From: Pomphorhynchus laevis
Taxonomy: Eukaryota; Acanthocephala; Palaeacanthocephala; Echinorhynchida; Pomphorhynchidae
Direction: 5' to 3'
Length of the DNA: 64,000 nt
NCBI GenBank assembly: GCA_012934845.2
Contig: WNNJ02002993.1
Span: 1-64,000, forward strand
Part shown: piece after piece, positions 31,089-46,000 of the stretch
Numbering within the stretch: the first letter of the stretch is position 1
How the letters are laid out: each line of letters starts with the position of its first letter
Notes under the pieces: model-generated
Told to the model about the DNA's origin: nothing
Seen by the model: only the letters and a program-made list of their open reading frames with translations
Database searches by the model: none
Program-made: the position numbers and the translations under genes

Positions 31089-34000
31089 ATGAATAGACGT
31101 GGTAGAATTGCCCACAGTAAGTAATCTTTCTGATTTTCTTATACGCTCTAGTATAAGAAAATCTATAGATTTTATAAGACTCAAATATAAACGCTTTCTT
31201 GATTATAAATATTAAATGTGGCATCGTATAGGATTGTGTAGTCTAGAAGGCTATTTGCTATGATTTGCTTTTTTAAAATAGAAACGCCACCTACGTTGAT
31301 TCGAAATGTCAATATATGACCGAATTAATTGCCAAAGTGTTGGTATTAAAACTTGAAAATAATTAAAATATAATAATATAATTATATTATTAATAATATT
31401 AATAATAAGTGCTTTCAAATTTTCGTTCAATATTCTTAGACAGTATAAATTTATATTAATTTAGATTTTAAATTTACTTTTTCTTGAATTTGAAATTAAA
31501 AATTAAAACATCATCCATTTATACATTCTATAAATTATCGATAATATAATTAGTTATATTTGTTGATAACAAAAAATAAATTCGTATAAATTTGAATTCT
31601 CTTGAACAATTCTAAACATTTGCTAAAAACGAATCCGAAAAAAGCATATTTGTTATAAATAAATAATGTGTAAAATAATAATTTATAAATTTAAAATAAC
31701 ATCTTTCTTTTTTAAAATGTCGGATATATGACATTCCTATTCCTGAAAGTAACTTTCTGACAGTCTAATAAAGAGGAATTTCGAGATGAGAGTTTTCTTT
31801 AATGAGAAATTGATAAGTGCATTATTTATTTTTTATTGGTAAATGTTATAGTAAAATAAGTATAATATATAAATATAATTTAGTATCGATTCATTCTATC
31901 TCCTCTTGTATTAACACGAAATGACATTTTTAAAGCACCGGAGTCGTTTTTACCTTTTAAAGATTAAAATGTATCTACGTTGTTTAGTATATACGTACGC
32001 TACCTATTATGCATCTATACTATCTAGTAAGTAAATCCATCATTCAAACATTCAAGTGAAATACGATATTTATTATCTGAATTGTGAGTTCATGATACGG
32101 CCAAATAAGGCAGCCTTATCAAAATGTTATACCAGTATAGATCAGGTCTAAAAGAAATAAATTCCCATCAACAAAATTGATATATTGGCACAAATCTCAT
32201 TCTCTTATCTGGAAAAATCCAAAGTATAAAAAATATAGAGCCTTTATTTAATATAGGAGTCCATCTATATTAGTGTAAGCGAAGAAATAGTGAATGAACA
32301 AAATGCATTTCGAATTTACATATTTCAAAAACACTTAAAAACACTATTAACATATGTTTCAAGTATTTTACAAAAATTCAAAATTCCTGTTGCTTTATAT
32401 TCTAAAATATCGAATGTCTATCGCCGAAAATATATTATAATATTAAATTATATTATTCACATTTTTGCTTTCATCTCATCGACTTGATCTGATTAGAAAA
32501 AAATACAGTTGATACCCCGGAATCAATTAATCAGTCGTCTGAATCAGAAAATGAAGTGCCTGAAGGTTACTGAAATAAACACGTAGTTAAATTACAAAAC
32601 TTGAATATCCAGATGAATCGAATCTAGTTGTTATTCCAAAAGCAGCTTCACGGAAACTAGGTGATGACGATGTTAATATGTTAAACGATGACGTACAAGT
32701 AACAAAGGATTATCGGGACGTAATGATCTTAAAGTCAGACCACGAACAACGACCATTGTGGGTTGTAAGTATTTACTAAAATATACGATGTACTTTTAAT
32801 TACACAATTTGACTTAATTATAAATATCAATAAATATTTTTAAACTTTTTACAACTAATTTATAGCATCTGCTCTCCAAATATAATTAAATGAATTATAG
32901 ATTGCATTATATATTTAACATAAAAATATCAAATAAAGTTTAATATAAAATTATAACCATTATGATATCTATCTTATTCTGACTAGTATTTTATCTATAA
33001 GAATATCTACGATCACTTTTGTCTAACATATTGAAAAATAAAAGATGTGAATTAGCTTTAATTTTTGTAGTTTGGTATTATTTTAATCTGTGTAGTTTTT
33101 ATTATTTATAATTGATAATTAATATTATGTTTGGTTGACTAACATTAAATTTTATTATTTTTATTTAAAACACAATACATTAAATGCATCACTAAACACA
33201 TCACAAATGCATCACTAAACTTCGGAGCGACATATCATTCATCCTTGCAAAGTGTGTGTCCTTGGCGATTCGACGAGCATCAATCCGAAAACTCAATAGT
33301 CAAGCGAATATATTCAATGATTCGCCAAACTAACATTAATGAAAATGTATAATAATAACAATTTTAATAAGGGCCCATTTGCGGGTAACCAAAATTGTAT
33401 GTTATGTTGAAATGTTAAAATAATAAAATAAAAAAATTTAATTATTTATTATTATTTATTATTTTTTATTATTATTTATTATTTTTATCCGTAATGTTAT
33501 ATATGAAATGCTTATAGAATTATAAATAATACATGAAATGCTTATTATTCTTTAGTTGAAAGAGTTGGTTTTCCACGGGTCGACCGTGCCGACCGTAGAA
33601 GATCACGGGTGACACGTGGAAGATTAATTATTAATTAATTATTAATTAATTATTATTGATAATTTATTAATTATTAATATTAATTCATGTTAATAATATG
33701 AATTATTAATTTTTATTATAAAGGATCCATATATAATAGATCCTTTACCAGTTCTGAGGAATATGATGGTTCAGAATTATTGAAACAGCATTTGCACATT
33801 AAATTGCTCAAACATATTTCCATAAAGGTCAGTGCACCCTAAATATAGACATGCATATCGGCCTTTAGTCTTTGTCTGGTTTCAAAACAACATCTATTTC
33901 GGTTCGGCTCACTTTCAACCCATTCATAATAAGCCATTAATGTTGGATATATCTGATTTAGTTTCATGACAAATAAAATTAAAACCACCTCTTTTACATG

Positions 34001-37000
34001 ATAGATCATGTACAGTATCCGGAGATTACAATTACTATCAGATACACTTCGAAGTTTTCCAATCAAACATCACAGATAAGTTATCATGAAACTCGTGCGA
34101 ATCCTATATATAATATATATAATTCAGCAACAAACTCTGCCTAGTGTCTAAGGATGGTCCGCACAGCAATTCGATATGGTAAAGAGCGTAAGCCTCAGAC
34201 AATTAAGCAAAGTGTCGGAAACGCCTTTATTCACAATGTCACACAGGCAACCGAAACGGCCAGTGAGTACTTCATTCTACTGATGAGTGTTGCCGGGTAC
34301 TCATTGGTTGTCTAGAAGTGACATGGTGACTGAAAGTCGTGAATCAAAGTTCAGTCTAACAATCAACACCATTTTGTATAAATGCCATATTTCAAAAGAA
34401 ATCCAGGACCGTTGTCTACCAAGCACATCCGTGCACTACTATTATACATGCCGTATCCATTAAGGATCCAACGAGTGCAACGACAATTCAGCAACAACCT
34501 CTGCCTAGTGTTTAAGGATGGTCCGCACGCACAGCAATTTGATCTGGTAAAGAGCGTAAGCCTCAGTCAATTAAGCAATGTGTCGGCAACGCCTTTATTC
34601 ACAATGTCACACAGGCAACTGAAACGACCAGTGAGTACTTCATTCTAATAATGAGTGTTGCCGGGTACTCATTGGTCGTCTAGAAGTGACATTGTGACTG
34701 AAAGTCGTGAATCAAAGTTCAGTCTAACAATCAACACCATTTTGTATAAATGCCATATTTCAAAAGAAATTCTGGACTGTTGTCTACTCAGCACATCCGA
34801 GCACTACTATTATACCTGCCGTATACATTAAGGATCCAACGAGTGCAGCGACAATCTAGCAACAACCTCTGCCTAGTGTTTAGGGATGGTCCGCACAGCA
34901 ATTTGATCTGGTAAAGAGCGTAAGCCTCAGACAATTAAGCAAAGTGTCGGAAACGCCTTTATTCACAATGTCACACAGGCAACTGAAACGGCTAGTGAGT
35001 ACTTCATTCTAATGATGAGTGTTGCCTGTACTCAGCATTTCGATGCTGAAGTGGTCGTCTTGAAGTGACATGGTGACTGAAAGTCGTGAATCGAAGTCCA
35101 GTCTAACAATCAACACCATTTTGTATAAATGCCATATTTCAAAAGAAATTCTGGACTGTTGTCTACTCAGCACATCCGTGCACTACTATTATACCTGCCG
35201 TATCTATTAATGATCCAACGAGTGCAACGACAATTCAGCAACAACCTCTACCTAGTGTTTAAGGATGGTCTGCACAGCAATTCGATCTGGTAAAGAGCGT
35301 AAGCCTCAGTCAATTAAGCAAAGTGTCGGAAACGCCTTTATTTACAATGTCACACAGGCAACTGAAACGACCAGTGAGTACTTCATTCTAATGATGAGTG
35401 TTGCCGGGTACTCATTGGTCGTCTAGAAGTGACATGGTGACTGAAAGTCTTGAATCGAAGTCCAGTCTAACAATCAACACTATTTTGTATATATATAATG
35501 CTTTGTTTCTAAGGCATAATCAATTTAAACTGTCATAGTGTAAGTTTTTTTACTTTATTTAAAAATTATATTTATAATAGTTTACTTGCAAATTGGCACT
35601 GTCTGGACCAAAAATAAAACTAATTCGTATGTTATCCTATTTTTAGATGTAGCAAAGGAAGAGGCGTTTCGAGTGATATGCACGGAGTCAAAGTTGTAAA
35701 CTTATAAAGTTCAGATATTAAAGACTTTTTAATATCAAAAACTCTTTATTATAAAAATTATAAAAACTTGTTATAAAAACTTATATAAAAGACTTATATA
35801 AAACTTATATAACTCTTTATTATGAAAACTTTTAATATTATAAACTTGTTAGCATAAAAATGATTAAAATTTAATCTATTTCAAATTTAATAAATTTAAA
35901 ATTTAATTTATTTTTGTTTTCAGTAAAATTTATTTGACTGAAAATATTTTTTTATTTATTTATTTTCCTTTAGTTGACAAAATTCAATATTTCGATAACT
36001 CCTGATATCATCATCAGGATTACAATGTTTAATACAATGTTTAAATTTTTTACAATACAATGTTTAAAAATGTTTAAAAAAATTTCAAAGAATGTATTAA
36101 ATTGTATTTAAAGCAAAAATTTTAAATAAAATTTCAATTTTTTTTTATTTCAAAAATTTTATTTTCTTCTTTGTTTCTATAAAACTTTATAATATAAATG
36201 GAAGAAGATTATGAGTTTAGTATTGAAATTCAATTTTTTTTATTTTGGAATATTAAATTTATCAGTCATAACTGTTTCCTATTAAGACTCCGGATGGTCG
36301 AATATTTTTGGAGGCATTTAGTCCGGTCTATAAGCATGCTCATGATTTTCTTATTGCAATAGCAGAGCCACTTAGTCGACCGGAATCTATTCATGAATAT
36401 CGATTAACATCATACTCATTATACGCAGCCGTATCTGTTGGTTTGCAAACCAAAGATATAATCGAATATTTGGGTTGTCTAAGCAAGGTTACCGTCCCGG
36501 ATGAGGTTAATGAATTTATTCGTGTAAGTTACAGTGTTTTTACAAAAATATTATTATAACATATTACAACATATTAATAATTAATATTAATTAATGTTAA
36601 TATTAATATTAACATTAATTAATATTAATTAATGCAATAAATAAATAAACTTCATTCTTCAAAAAATATTTATTTTTTAAAATAAATTATTTTTTATTAC
36701 AGTTTTTCTTCAATTCTAAATTCTATCTAATTTAGCTTTGCACTATGAGTTACGGTAAAGTTAAGTTGGTACTTAGGCATAATCAATTTTTCGTCGAAAG
36801 CTGTCATAGTGTAAGTTTTTTTTTTCAACTTTATTTAAAAATTAAATTTAATTACTAAGTTGATTGCGAATGTATCTTTACCCATTAGTGGAACAAATGT
36901 TCTGATTACATTGTAATAAATACCGTTCAAATATCCACAAAACAAATTCGAACTTTAAAAGTTCTTTGTTTGATTTTTTCGATTCGGGTATCGAAAATAT

Positions 37001-40000
37001 TTTGTTTAAATGTAAAAACATAATCGCAAATTTCTCCTGTAAGTTTTTTGATTATGCAATGGAAACATTATCTTATAAAGTTATTTCGTTTTTTATTTTT
37101 TTCTATTTAATTGATAATTCTTAAAAACGTTGATATTTTTAACGATTTCAAAGGTGCTTTCTTATTTCGACGCAAATATTTTAAGAATTGAGAAGTGATG
37201 AGATTGATCAACGATCGAATTAGATTATTCATATCGTAAAACTCTTCAAATCTTTTTACTGTAAACACGCATAAATTCGATATTTAAAATGATTTGGGTT
37301 TTTTTACATTAATAAAACATTAATAATGATTTGGGTTTTATTTATCATAAATTAATTAATATTATGGCATAAAACATGCACTATTATAATATATTATATA
37401 TTTCATTTTGTTGATATTTCAATTTGTTTATATTTTTAGATAATTGTAAAATTACAAATTTTATTATTAAATTATGAACTTATTATGCATTTTATTGTTC
37501 TGAGTTGTAGAGAGATTTTTGAAAATTTGAACCAATTAGTTTGAATCAGTCGCAGACATCGATGTGGGTCAATTCTAACGACCAATAAAAAATCGGATTA
37601 AAAATTGTAAAAACGTATTTTCATGTTATAGCTAGCATTTAAATCGATTTGAAACGATCAAGACATAGTTTTAAGCAAACTAGAAATATATTATGTCAAC
37701 ATAGTATTAAATACGCTCTGTGATCTAACCAGAAAATAACCAGCTTGTCCGAGATTAAAGAAATTAACCTTTTGATATTTTAGAAGGTATTTAAAGCTTA
37801 ACCACCATAATTCTAGATTGGCAACTATATTGGTAGCAATATGTCGAAATTTTATACAAAATTACGTATAAAGTTTACAGTCATCTAATTTTATAAATAA
37901 TTAATGTACCGACAATAATAGATTCATTAACTTCCTCCGGAAGTTAGACAACTCAAATATTCGATTATATATTTGGCATCACAATTATCGTATTGGGTGC
38001 ATCACATCAACTTAGATATCCGCGTTATATTGTCGCTACATGTATATACGAAAGAAAGCAGCAGCATAATCTTCAAGAGCAAGACATTCGCGATCTGCCA
38101 ATAAACGTATAAAGCAAAACTAACATCACATGATCTAGGTAGCCGTAAAAGCTTAATTTTATTAGATCATAAATATTTACATATAAAATTTTCTTGCTCT
38201 TTTTCGAAATAAAAATGAAGTTTTTGATATTAATACACATTTTCAGCTTACGTGAAAATCTTTATCTAACATTATTATATAAAATATCGGTATCGTAATA
38301 AAGAAATAAGTATATCAGTATGTTTGCCTGCAAAAGTTATAAAACTTAACTGGATATGATTATAAATGATTTGATTATTGTCATAGAAGAATTGAGAGAT
38401 TTGTAATTGAAAGATTGCCACTCCCACATCACCAGAAAATATTTTTCAAATTTTACGCTTTGTAATCTGCACTACAAATAAATTCCAATTTTTAATGAAA
38501 ATAATTTTAAAATATTTTAATATTTTAAAATTCTAGCAAAATTAATAAACTTGAATATTTGGTCAAATGTTTTGTTACATAAAGGTGCAAAGCAATGGTG
38601 TATTAAACTTGAAATTAAAATTGGTGTTCAATAGAAAATTCATCGGAATTGAGTTTCTACTCAAATAAATTAATTTTACAAATAAATTTCTTTGTTGATG
38701 TCGTAAGAAGTACTACAAGTTCTTACGATATCGAGAAAAATTATGTGCGAGTTAAATATTATTTAACTCGATGATGTTACATCGAGTTAAATTTAACGAT
38801 GATGTTACTTGTTAATTTAACAATATGTGAGAAATGTTTAAATATTTCGATATATAAAAATTTCACAAATTTGCAAATCTGTATTTAACTGAATTTTTTA
38901 ACAAAATACGGTCGTGTTAGATTGCATGTATACAAAGTTTCAATTTCTATAAAATCTTATACGGATGTTTTTTGAAATATAGCAGTTGTGTATTTGAATT
39001 ATACAAGTAAATATTAAAAATTCATCGTTAACGATCAGCATACAGCGATATTACAATATCAATTTTATATAACAATGTTAATATTAAATTCATTTTTAAT
39101 ATTAATAAATTAATATTAATAAATTCATATATTTATATTAAATTTATTTTAAATATTAATTTAATATTTAATAATTAATATTATTCAATCCTATTTATTT
39201 ATCGATATCAATTTGTTAATATCAATTTTAATTTTATAGTAATATATATATTTAGTCCATAAGATGATTTTGCTATGGGCCCTTTTCAATTTATCGTAAC
39301 ATCCATGTACCACATTCGTACATATCGAAATTATGTTCAAAAGTAATATGTATATCTTCAAGGAATTTGTTGATCGTAAAATAGTTTTGGCTTCTTAACT
39401 GCTTCGGATTTACCGTGCCTAAAAACGTTTAGTTTTTAAACTCCGTAATTACAGAGTTTTCTATTATTTGTTTCGACTGTTAAGCGAACAGTATTTTCCT
39501 TTAGGATATATTGTACAAACTCCTGAGTGATCCAGTTATTAAAGAATGCAGAGCACCGGTGAAATCAGTATCATTAAATAACGATCGTGTGACAGAACAT
39601 GAAGAGGTATTTTACGTTAGTTTTTACTCACACGTTATTTCATATACTTTCAGATACAAACCGCCAGTAAACCTTCTTCTACAGCAAGCAAAGTCGTTGA
39701 GCAGAACAACGACGACATTCCACAAGATATTGCGAGCTACTACGATAAAATAGATAAGTTAGAAGAAGAGCTGGAAGAACTGAAGACTATTTCATTTGTT
39801 GTAAAGCAAGAAACAAATGAAATTCTACAAAAACGGTACCTGCTGACATTATATCTGTTGATGATTATGTGACAATGTTACAGATGTCTAGAACTAGATT
39901 ATCCCCTAATTAGTGAGTATGATTTTAAAAACGATACAACTCTTGAGAATATTGGAATTGATCTGAAACCTAATGCAGTACTTCGTCCATATCAAGAGAA

Positions 40001-43000
40001 GAGTCTCAGAAAAATGTTCGGCAATGGACGAGCACGGTCCGGAATCATTGTCTTACCTTGCGGTTAGTGTACGTTTAGATTATAGTTGTGGTTAGTATAT
40101 GCCCTACATTACAGTTTTAGACTTATAAAAATGATATCTAGTTATTATTACAGCATTTGGCTATTTTTAAGTTTCAGGTCAGCTTTGTAATTGTTGTTTT
40201 TGGAATTGGCGACTTGTTATCAAATTTTTTATATTTTTATATTTAATAAAATTATATTTTTATATTTATCAAATAAACATATTCTTAAATACATATACTA
40301 AAACATTGTCTATCTAAAGCATTGTCTTTAGACAATGTAATCAGACATTATAATGCCTCGGCAAATAATTTTAATTTAATAATTTAATAATTAATATTTA
40401 ATAATTTAATAATTTAAATTTTGGCAAATAGTAATATTAAATAAATTATCTGAACGATAAATTATTTTATGATTTATGAAAAACTTTATTTTGCTTAAAC
40501 GTTATTTTAATTAAAACGTCCAGAACGTTCATAGAACGTTTAAGTAACCTGAAAATAAATTTTAAATTAATAAATTTCGGCCGTTTACAAAATTTCTCAA
40601 TAGCTTTTGACTAATAATAAAGAATTATTCGTTGCCCCATCTTGACTGTAATAGCAGCGTCATATCGTATATGTTACTATCCTTAATATTTATTTTTAGG
40701 TGCTGGTAAGACATTAGTTGGTGTAACAGTTACATGCACAATCAATAAGCGCACTTTGGTTTTGTGCAATTCCGGCGTATCTGTAGAACAGTGGAAAGAA
40801 CAATTCAAAACATGGTCTACTATAAATGATTCAAAGATATGTCGATTTACTGCGGATTCGCGTGATAAACCAATTGGTATTTATAGTTTGTTATCAAATT
40901 ATTTTAATGCAGTTGAACGTTTCCAACTAATCGGAGTTGCAGTTGTCACTAAATTAAGTTAATCTTATCATTTGTCAAAGTGCAATTATCGAAGTTGTTA
41001 TGCAATTCTTTTAAATCCTGGTTTGAGAATCAATAATTTATCATTATGATTAGAATATTATCTTGATTTATTTAAAAATAATAATTAATTATTGATTTAA
41101 TTTTAAACTCTTGTTTGATCTATTTTTTGTATAATTGTTTGTTTGGAATTCGCTTAATAAAATACTTAAAATCTCAAAGAAAATAAAAATTTTATTTAAA
41201 AATTAAAAGTTAATATTTAAAAATTTTAATCCATGCCGTACTGGCAAATAAGCTTTAGATTCTTGGTAAGTTTCATTATTTCATCAATTGAACAAATTAC
41301 TTCAATGAAAAATTCCCAGACACGCGATTAAATACTTGAACTTATTCTGCAATTGTGTTAACAATTCGTAAAATTTGTGTAATGACGTTCGTGTAATCTT
41401 TTAAGTCCGTGTGGACTTTATATTCGGCAATCTTTTACTAGGAAACAATAGCAACTGACCAGGCGCCAGTGACAAAAATAAAGACAGAATTTATGTTTCA
41501 AATTATGGGATATTTTTCCCATAATGATGAGATATTTTTATATGATATTTTCATATTTTTATTTCAAATCGATTTTAATTTGAAAGTCGAGAATCTACGT
41601 ATTCGTTGATTTGCAGAATATCAATTGTTCAAGAAATAAAAATTAAGAAATTACTTTAAGAACTGAAAATAAAAATGCCATTTGGTTTCCCGCAAATGGG
41701 TCACATAAAGTTACTAATCTTTACTTCGTTATGAATCAGACAGCTACCCATTAAATCTATTGTGTTCCCATTCTGAAAACGCAGAGATAGATGTGACTCA
41801 AGAAAGCACACTGGGTTACCGCGCAGTATGGTTGCACTGATACGCTGCCACGTCCGATCACTGTGGTATCCGGTTGGCTGGATGAACTTCTTCCCAAGTG
41901 TTTCCGAGAAGCAAGATGCGCTAGGTCCTAGCGCACCTAGCGTTTCCACTGCTATTAGGATGAACGCGTATTGGTGCTCATCGAGGACTTTATATTTGGC
42001 AATCTTTTTCTAGGAAACCATAGCAACTGACCAGGCGGCAGTGACAGCGTGTGTTTGATGAGTGGTCGCAAGTGTTTTGGGAGAGGTAAAGTCCCACACA
42101 AGCACACGACTGGCCTTAAATGGAAACAATCAGTTATAAATTTAAGCAGCTATAACTAAAATTTATAAAACTTTAAGTTCTTGGATTAATATAATGTATA
42201 TGAAGTCAATATTTATGTTGTTAGAAATATTTTGTGAAATTTAAGAGAGTGCTAAAACTCTAAATGTAGCATTAAGTCGATGCAAGACATTATATGAAAA
42301 ATATAAATTCAAACAATAAGGTTTGATTAATTTCGAATTTTAAATATTTAATATTAAATATATAATAATTTTTAATCAAAGAATAGTCTTTTTACACAAA
42401 ACATTTTAAAACTAACTACTTTAAGTCTTATTAACCAATATAAGTTTTATAAGTTATAATAATATAATTATTAAAAAACTGTCTATATATTAATATTAAA
42501 TATATTACAGAATATCCGTTAAAATAATTTTAATTATAGGTTCATCCATTTGCATCAGTACTTACTCAATGATATCACACACTCAACGTAGATCATACGA
42601 AGCTGAGAAGGTGATGGATTGGCTAAAAACGCAAGAATGGGGATTGATGTTGCTCGACGAAGTTCATACCATTCCAGCAAAAATGTTTAGAAGAGTGTTA
42701 ACGATTGTTCAATCTCATTGTAAGCTCGGACTCACAGCAACACTTCTTCGTGAAGATGATAAAATTCAAGATCTAAATTTTCTAATCGGTCCGAAATTGT
42801 TCGAAGCTAATTGGCTAGAACTTCAAAACAAAGGATACTTAGCTCGAGTGCTTTGTGCAGAGGTTTGTGAATAATTATTTTATCTATCGATTTGCATCAT
42901 GCAAGATATAATAATTTTAAATAATAAAGAATCTTAATATTTAAAAAAATCTTAATAATATTTTTTTGAAAGAAATTTATTTCTTTTTTATTTTTTTATT

Positions 43001-46000
43001 AAAAAAACAAATTAATATTTTTTACTATTGTTTTAATTTATTAGATTATTAGATATTCCTTATCGAATAGCGTATGATTGCCGGAGAAGAATAAAATTTA
43101 CAATTCCTTATATAATGACTTAAATACTTACTTTGGTAAGCTGATGTATAGTGAAAGCTTAAATACATCTACGAATAACATTTGGGAAAAACTCATATAT
43201 TTGATAAAATAAAAACGCAAATGAAAATAACAAACAATTATAAAAGAAAAGATCAATAATAACTTTGTCTTCATATTCAAAAAGCTATATTATGATATAG
43301 TAATGACAGAGGTTAATTCTAATGATTTAAATATAAACACAACATATGAATGTAGTGATTTAAGTTTAGAAACAATTATTAAAAGTCATTGTTCTATAAT
43401 GGCTAAGAAGGGTATAAAGGTTTAATCAGATAATTAAACTATACCTATATTATATTGGAATCCAAAATTACATAAAAATCCAATAAAACCTAGGTTCATA
43501 TGTAGTGCGTTTAAATGTACATTAAAACCACTTTCTGTCTATATGAATAAAATACTTAAAGTAATTAAAGCACACTTAAAAAAATATTGTAGGGTAATCG
43601 AAATTAATAGTGGTATAAAACACTATTTCAGTATTAATTCTACAAAAGAATTTTTAGAACAGACAAAAGGAATAAATTTTCAGAATATAAATACGTACGA
43701 TTTTAGTACGCTTTATACAAATCTAGATTTAGTAGATATTAAAGAAGCGTTAGTAAAATTAATTAATCTTATATTCGGAAAAAGATATACATATATATGT
43801 TATAATAATTATAACGCATATCTAACAAAAATTAAACCATCAAGTAAATATAAATATATGGATAAAATTGAATTAATAGAATCCTTAAATATTTTGATAA
43901 ATCAAAATTATTTAAAAGTAGGGACATCTATATTTAGACAAGTAAAAGGTGTTCCAATGGGTGGTAATAGTAGCCCAATTATAGCTGACTTGTTTTTAAG
44001 CTTTATAGAATATGAATTTTTTCATAACTGTGCAAGAACTAAATCTAAATTATATAAAGATATGGAATATGTTTCGATACATTGATGATATATGTGTATT
44101 TAATTCTAATAATTTTTATTTAATTAGTGAACAAATTTATCCAGAAAGCCTTATTCTTAAGAAAACCAATATTAACGATAAAGAAGGCATATATCTAGAT
44201 ATGAACATTAAATTAACATCAATTAAAACTACTTTTAATTTATATCACAGAGATTACATATTTAAATTTACAAGAAACATATTTTTGCATGAGCATTCAT
44301 GCATACCATATAATATAAAATATAATACATTTAATAATAAAATTTTAAGAATTGCAACAATATGTAATGATATTAGCTTTCTTCAAAAACTGAAACCTAA
44401 AAACTGAAATTAAATCCTCGAATGATAGCTGGATAAATAATAAAACTACTATTAATTTATATCGTAAAGATGACATTTTTAAATTTGCAAGAAACATATT
44501 TTTGCATGAGCATTCATGCATACCATATAATATAAAATATAATACATTAAATAATGAAATTTTAAGAATTTCAACAAATTGTAACGATATTGGTTTTCTT
44601 CGAAATCATTTAAATAATTTAATAAATGCATATTTTAAACTAGTTACTATAAAAGTATCATCAAACAGAAAATAGTAAAATATATAAATCAACACAATAA
44701 TATTAAAAATATATTTAAAATCATTAGCGGAAAATTTTTATGGATGGATATTTAATAATATACTTTGTATTACAATCAAATTTCGTCAGAGGAAATACGT
44801 CATTAGCTCGTATTTGGCGTCGCTGCTATGTTGGGTCGGGGAATAGGGGGCGAAACCTTATTAAATATAAGTACGTTCTGATGACCTCTAATCCTTATTC
44901 TTATACATCGTGGTTTATTTATTAGTCAATTCATAAAAATTGAATTGAAATTAAATTAAATTAAAAAATTAAATTTATATTTTTTATTATTACTTGATAT
45001 AAGTTATATAAAACTTTATTAAAATTATTTATTTGTTTGGGATTCAAAACTGTCGGTGTCAAAGAAAACATTTGGACGCTATAGCAAGTCTCTTTTCTTT
45101 CTGTTATTGTGTTGATTTATATATTTGATTAAGATTAATTAAGATTTGAGTAATTAAGATTTATAAAACTGTTAAACAATTTCATTGGAAACGGTCATTA
45201 TAGTAGACAATATAATAGACATTTTTAATATGAATTTAATATTATAATATTAAATAATATGTAATTTTTATTTATAATAATAAATGTATAATAAATATAA
45301 TATTTATTTAATTTTAATTTAAAGATAATATTTATTTCGTTGCTAAATCTATAAAAAAATTGTATAATTTGCTAATTTCGTAATATGTCTGAAATTCTTT
45401 ATGCTACTGTAATTCGTTAAGTTAATATAATGAAATTCTTTAAGTTACCTCAATGTTAACATTATATTAAAATTAATATAAAAAAATATTGTTAGTATAT
45501 AAATAAGTTAATTAAAGTTAATGTAGTTAATATATATAGTCTATATATAATTATATAGTCTATATAAAATATAAAGGGCTACTTAAATCAAGAATTCCAC
45601 AAGTTATTTTATGTTCTAGGTATGGTGTCCAATGGTACCGATTTTCTTTCGTGAATACTGTGAGAGTAAGGCAAGAGGCAAACTACTACTGGCTGTGATG
45701 AATCCGAATAAATTTCGTACTTGTGAATACCTAATAAAATATCACGAAAGTCAACACGACAAAATAATTGTCTTTTCAGATAGCGTTTTTGCATTAAGAG
45801 AATACGCCATTAAATTAAACAGGTAATTTTATTATTTATGGTCAAAAACTCTCGTGTATCGCTTTAAACTTGATACACGTTACATCAATATTTTTACAAT
45901 TTTATCGTAGAAATTTCCTTTGTCAATGAATTATTTCGTATTTCTTGCTGAATTCTTTCGAATTTCGCATTAAGACAAAACATTCAGAATTATGAAATTT

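Noticed and set aside
32290-32487. 65-codon plus frame just before ERCC3 exon 32509
   Set aside because: Ile/Lys/Tyr-rich A/T translation without similarity to the XPB N-terminus, and the phase does not join the exon.
39511-39753. Continuous 80-codon reading through two ERCC3 exons and their intron
   Set aside because: Only the first 32 codons are in the ERCC3 frame; the 47-nt stretch 39607-39653 is an intron with GT...AG, and splicing restores the XPB sequence.
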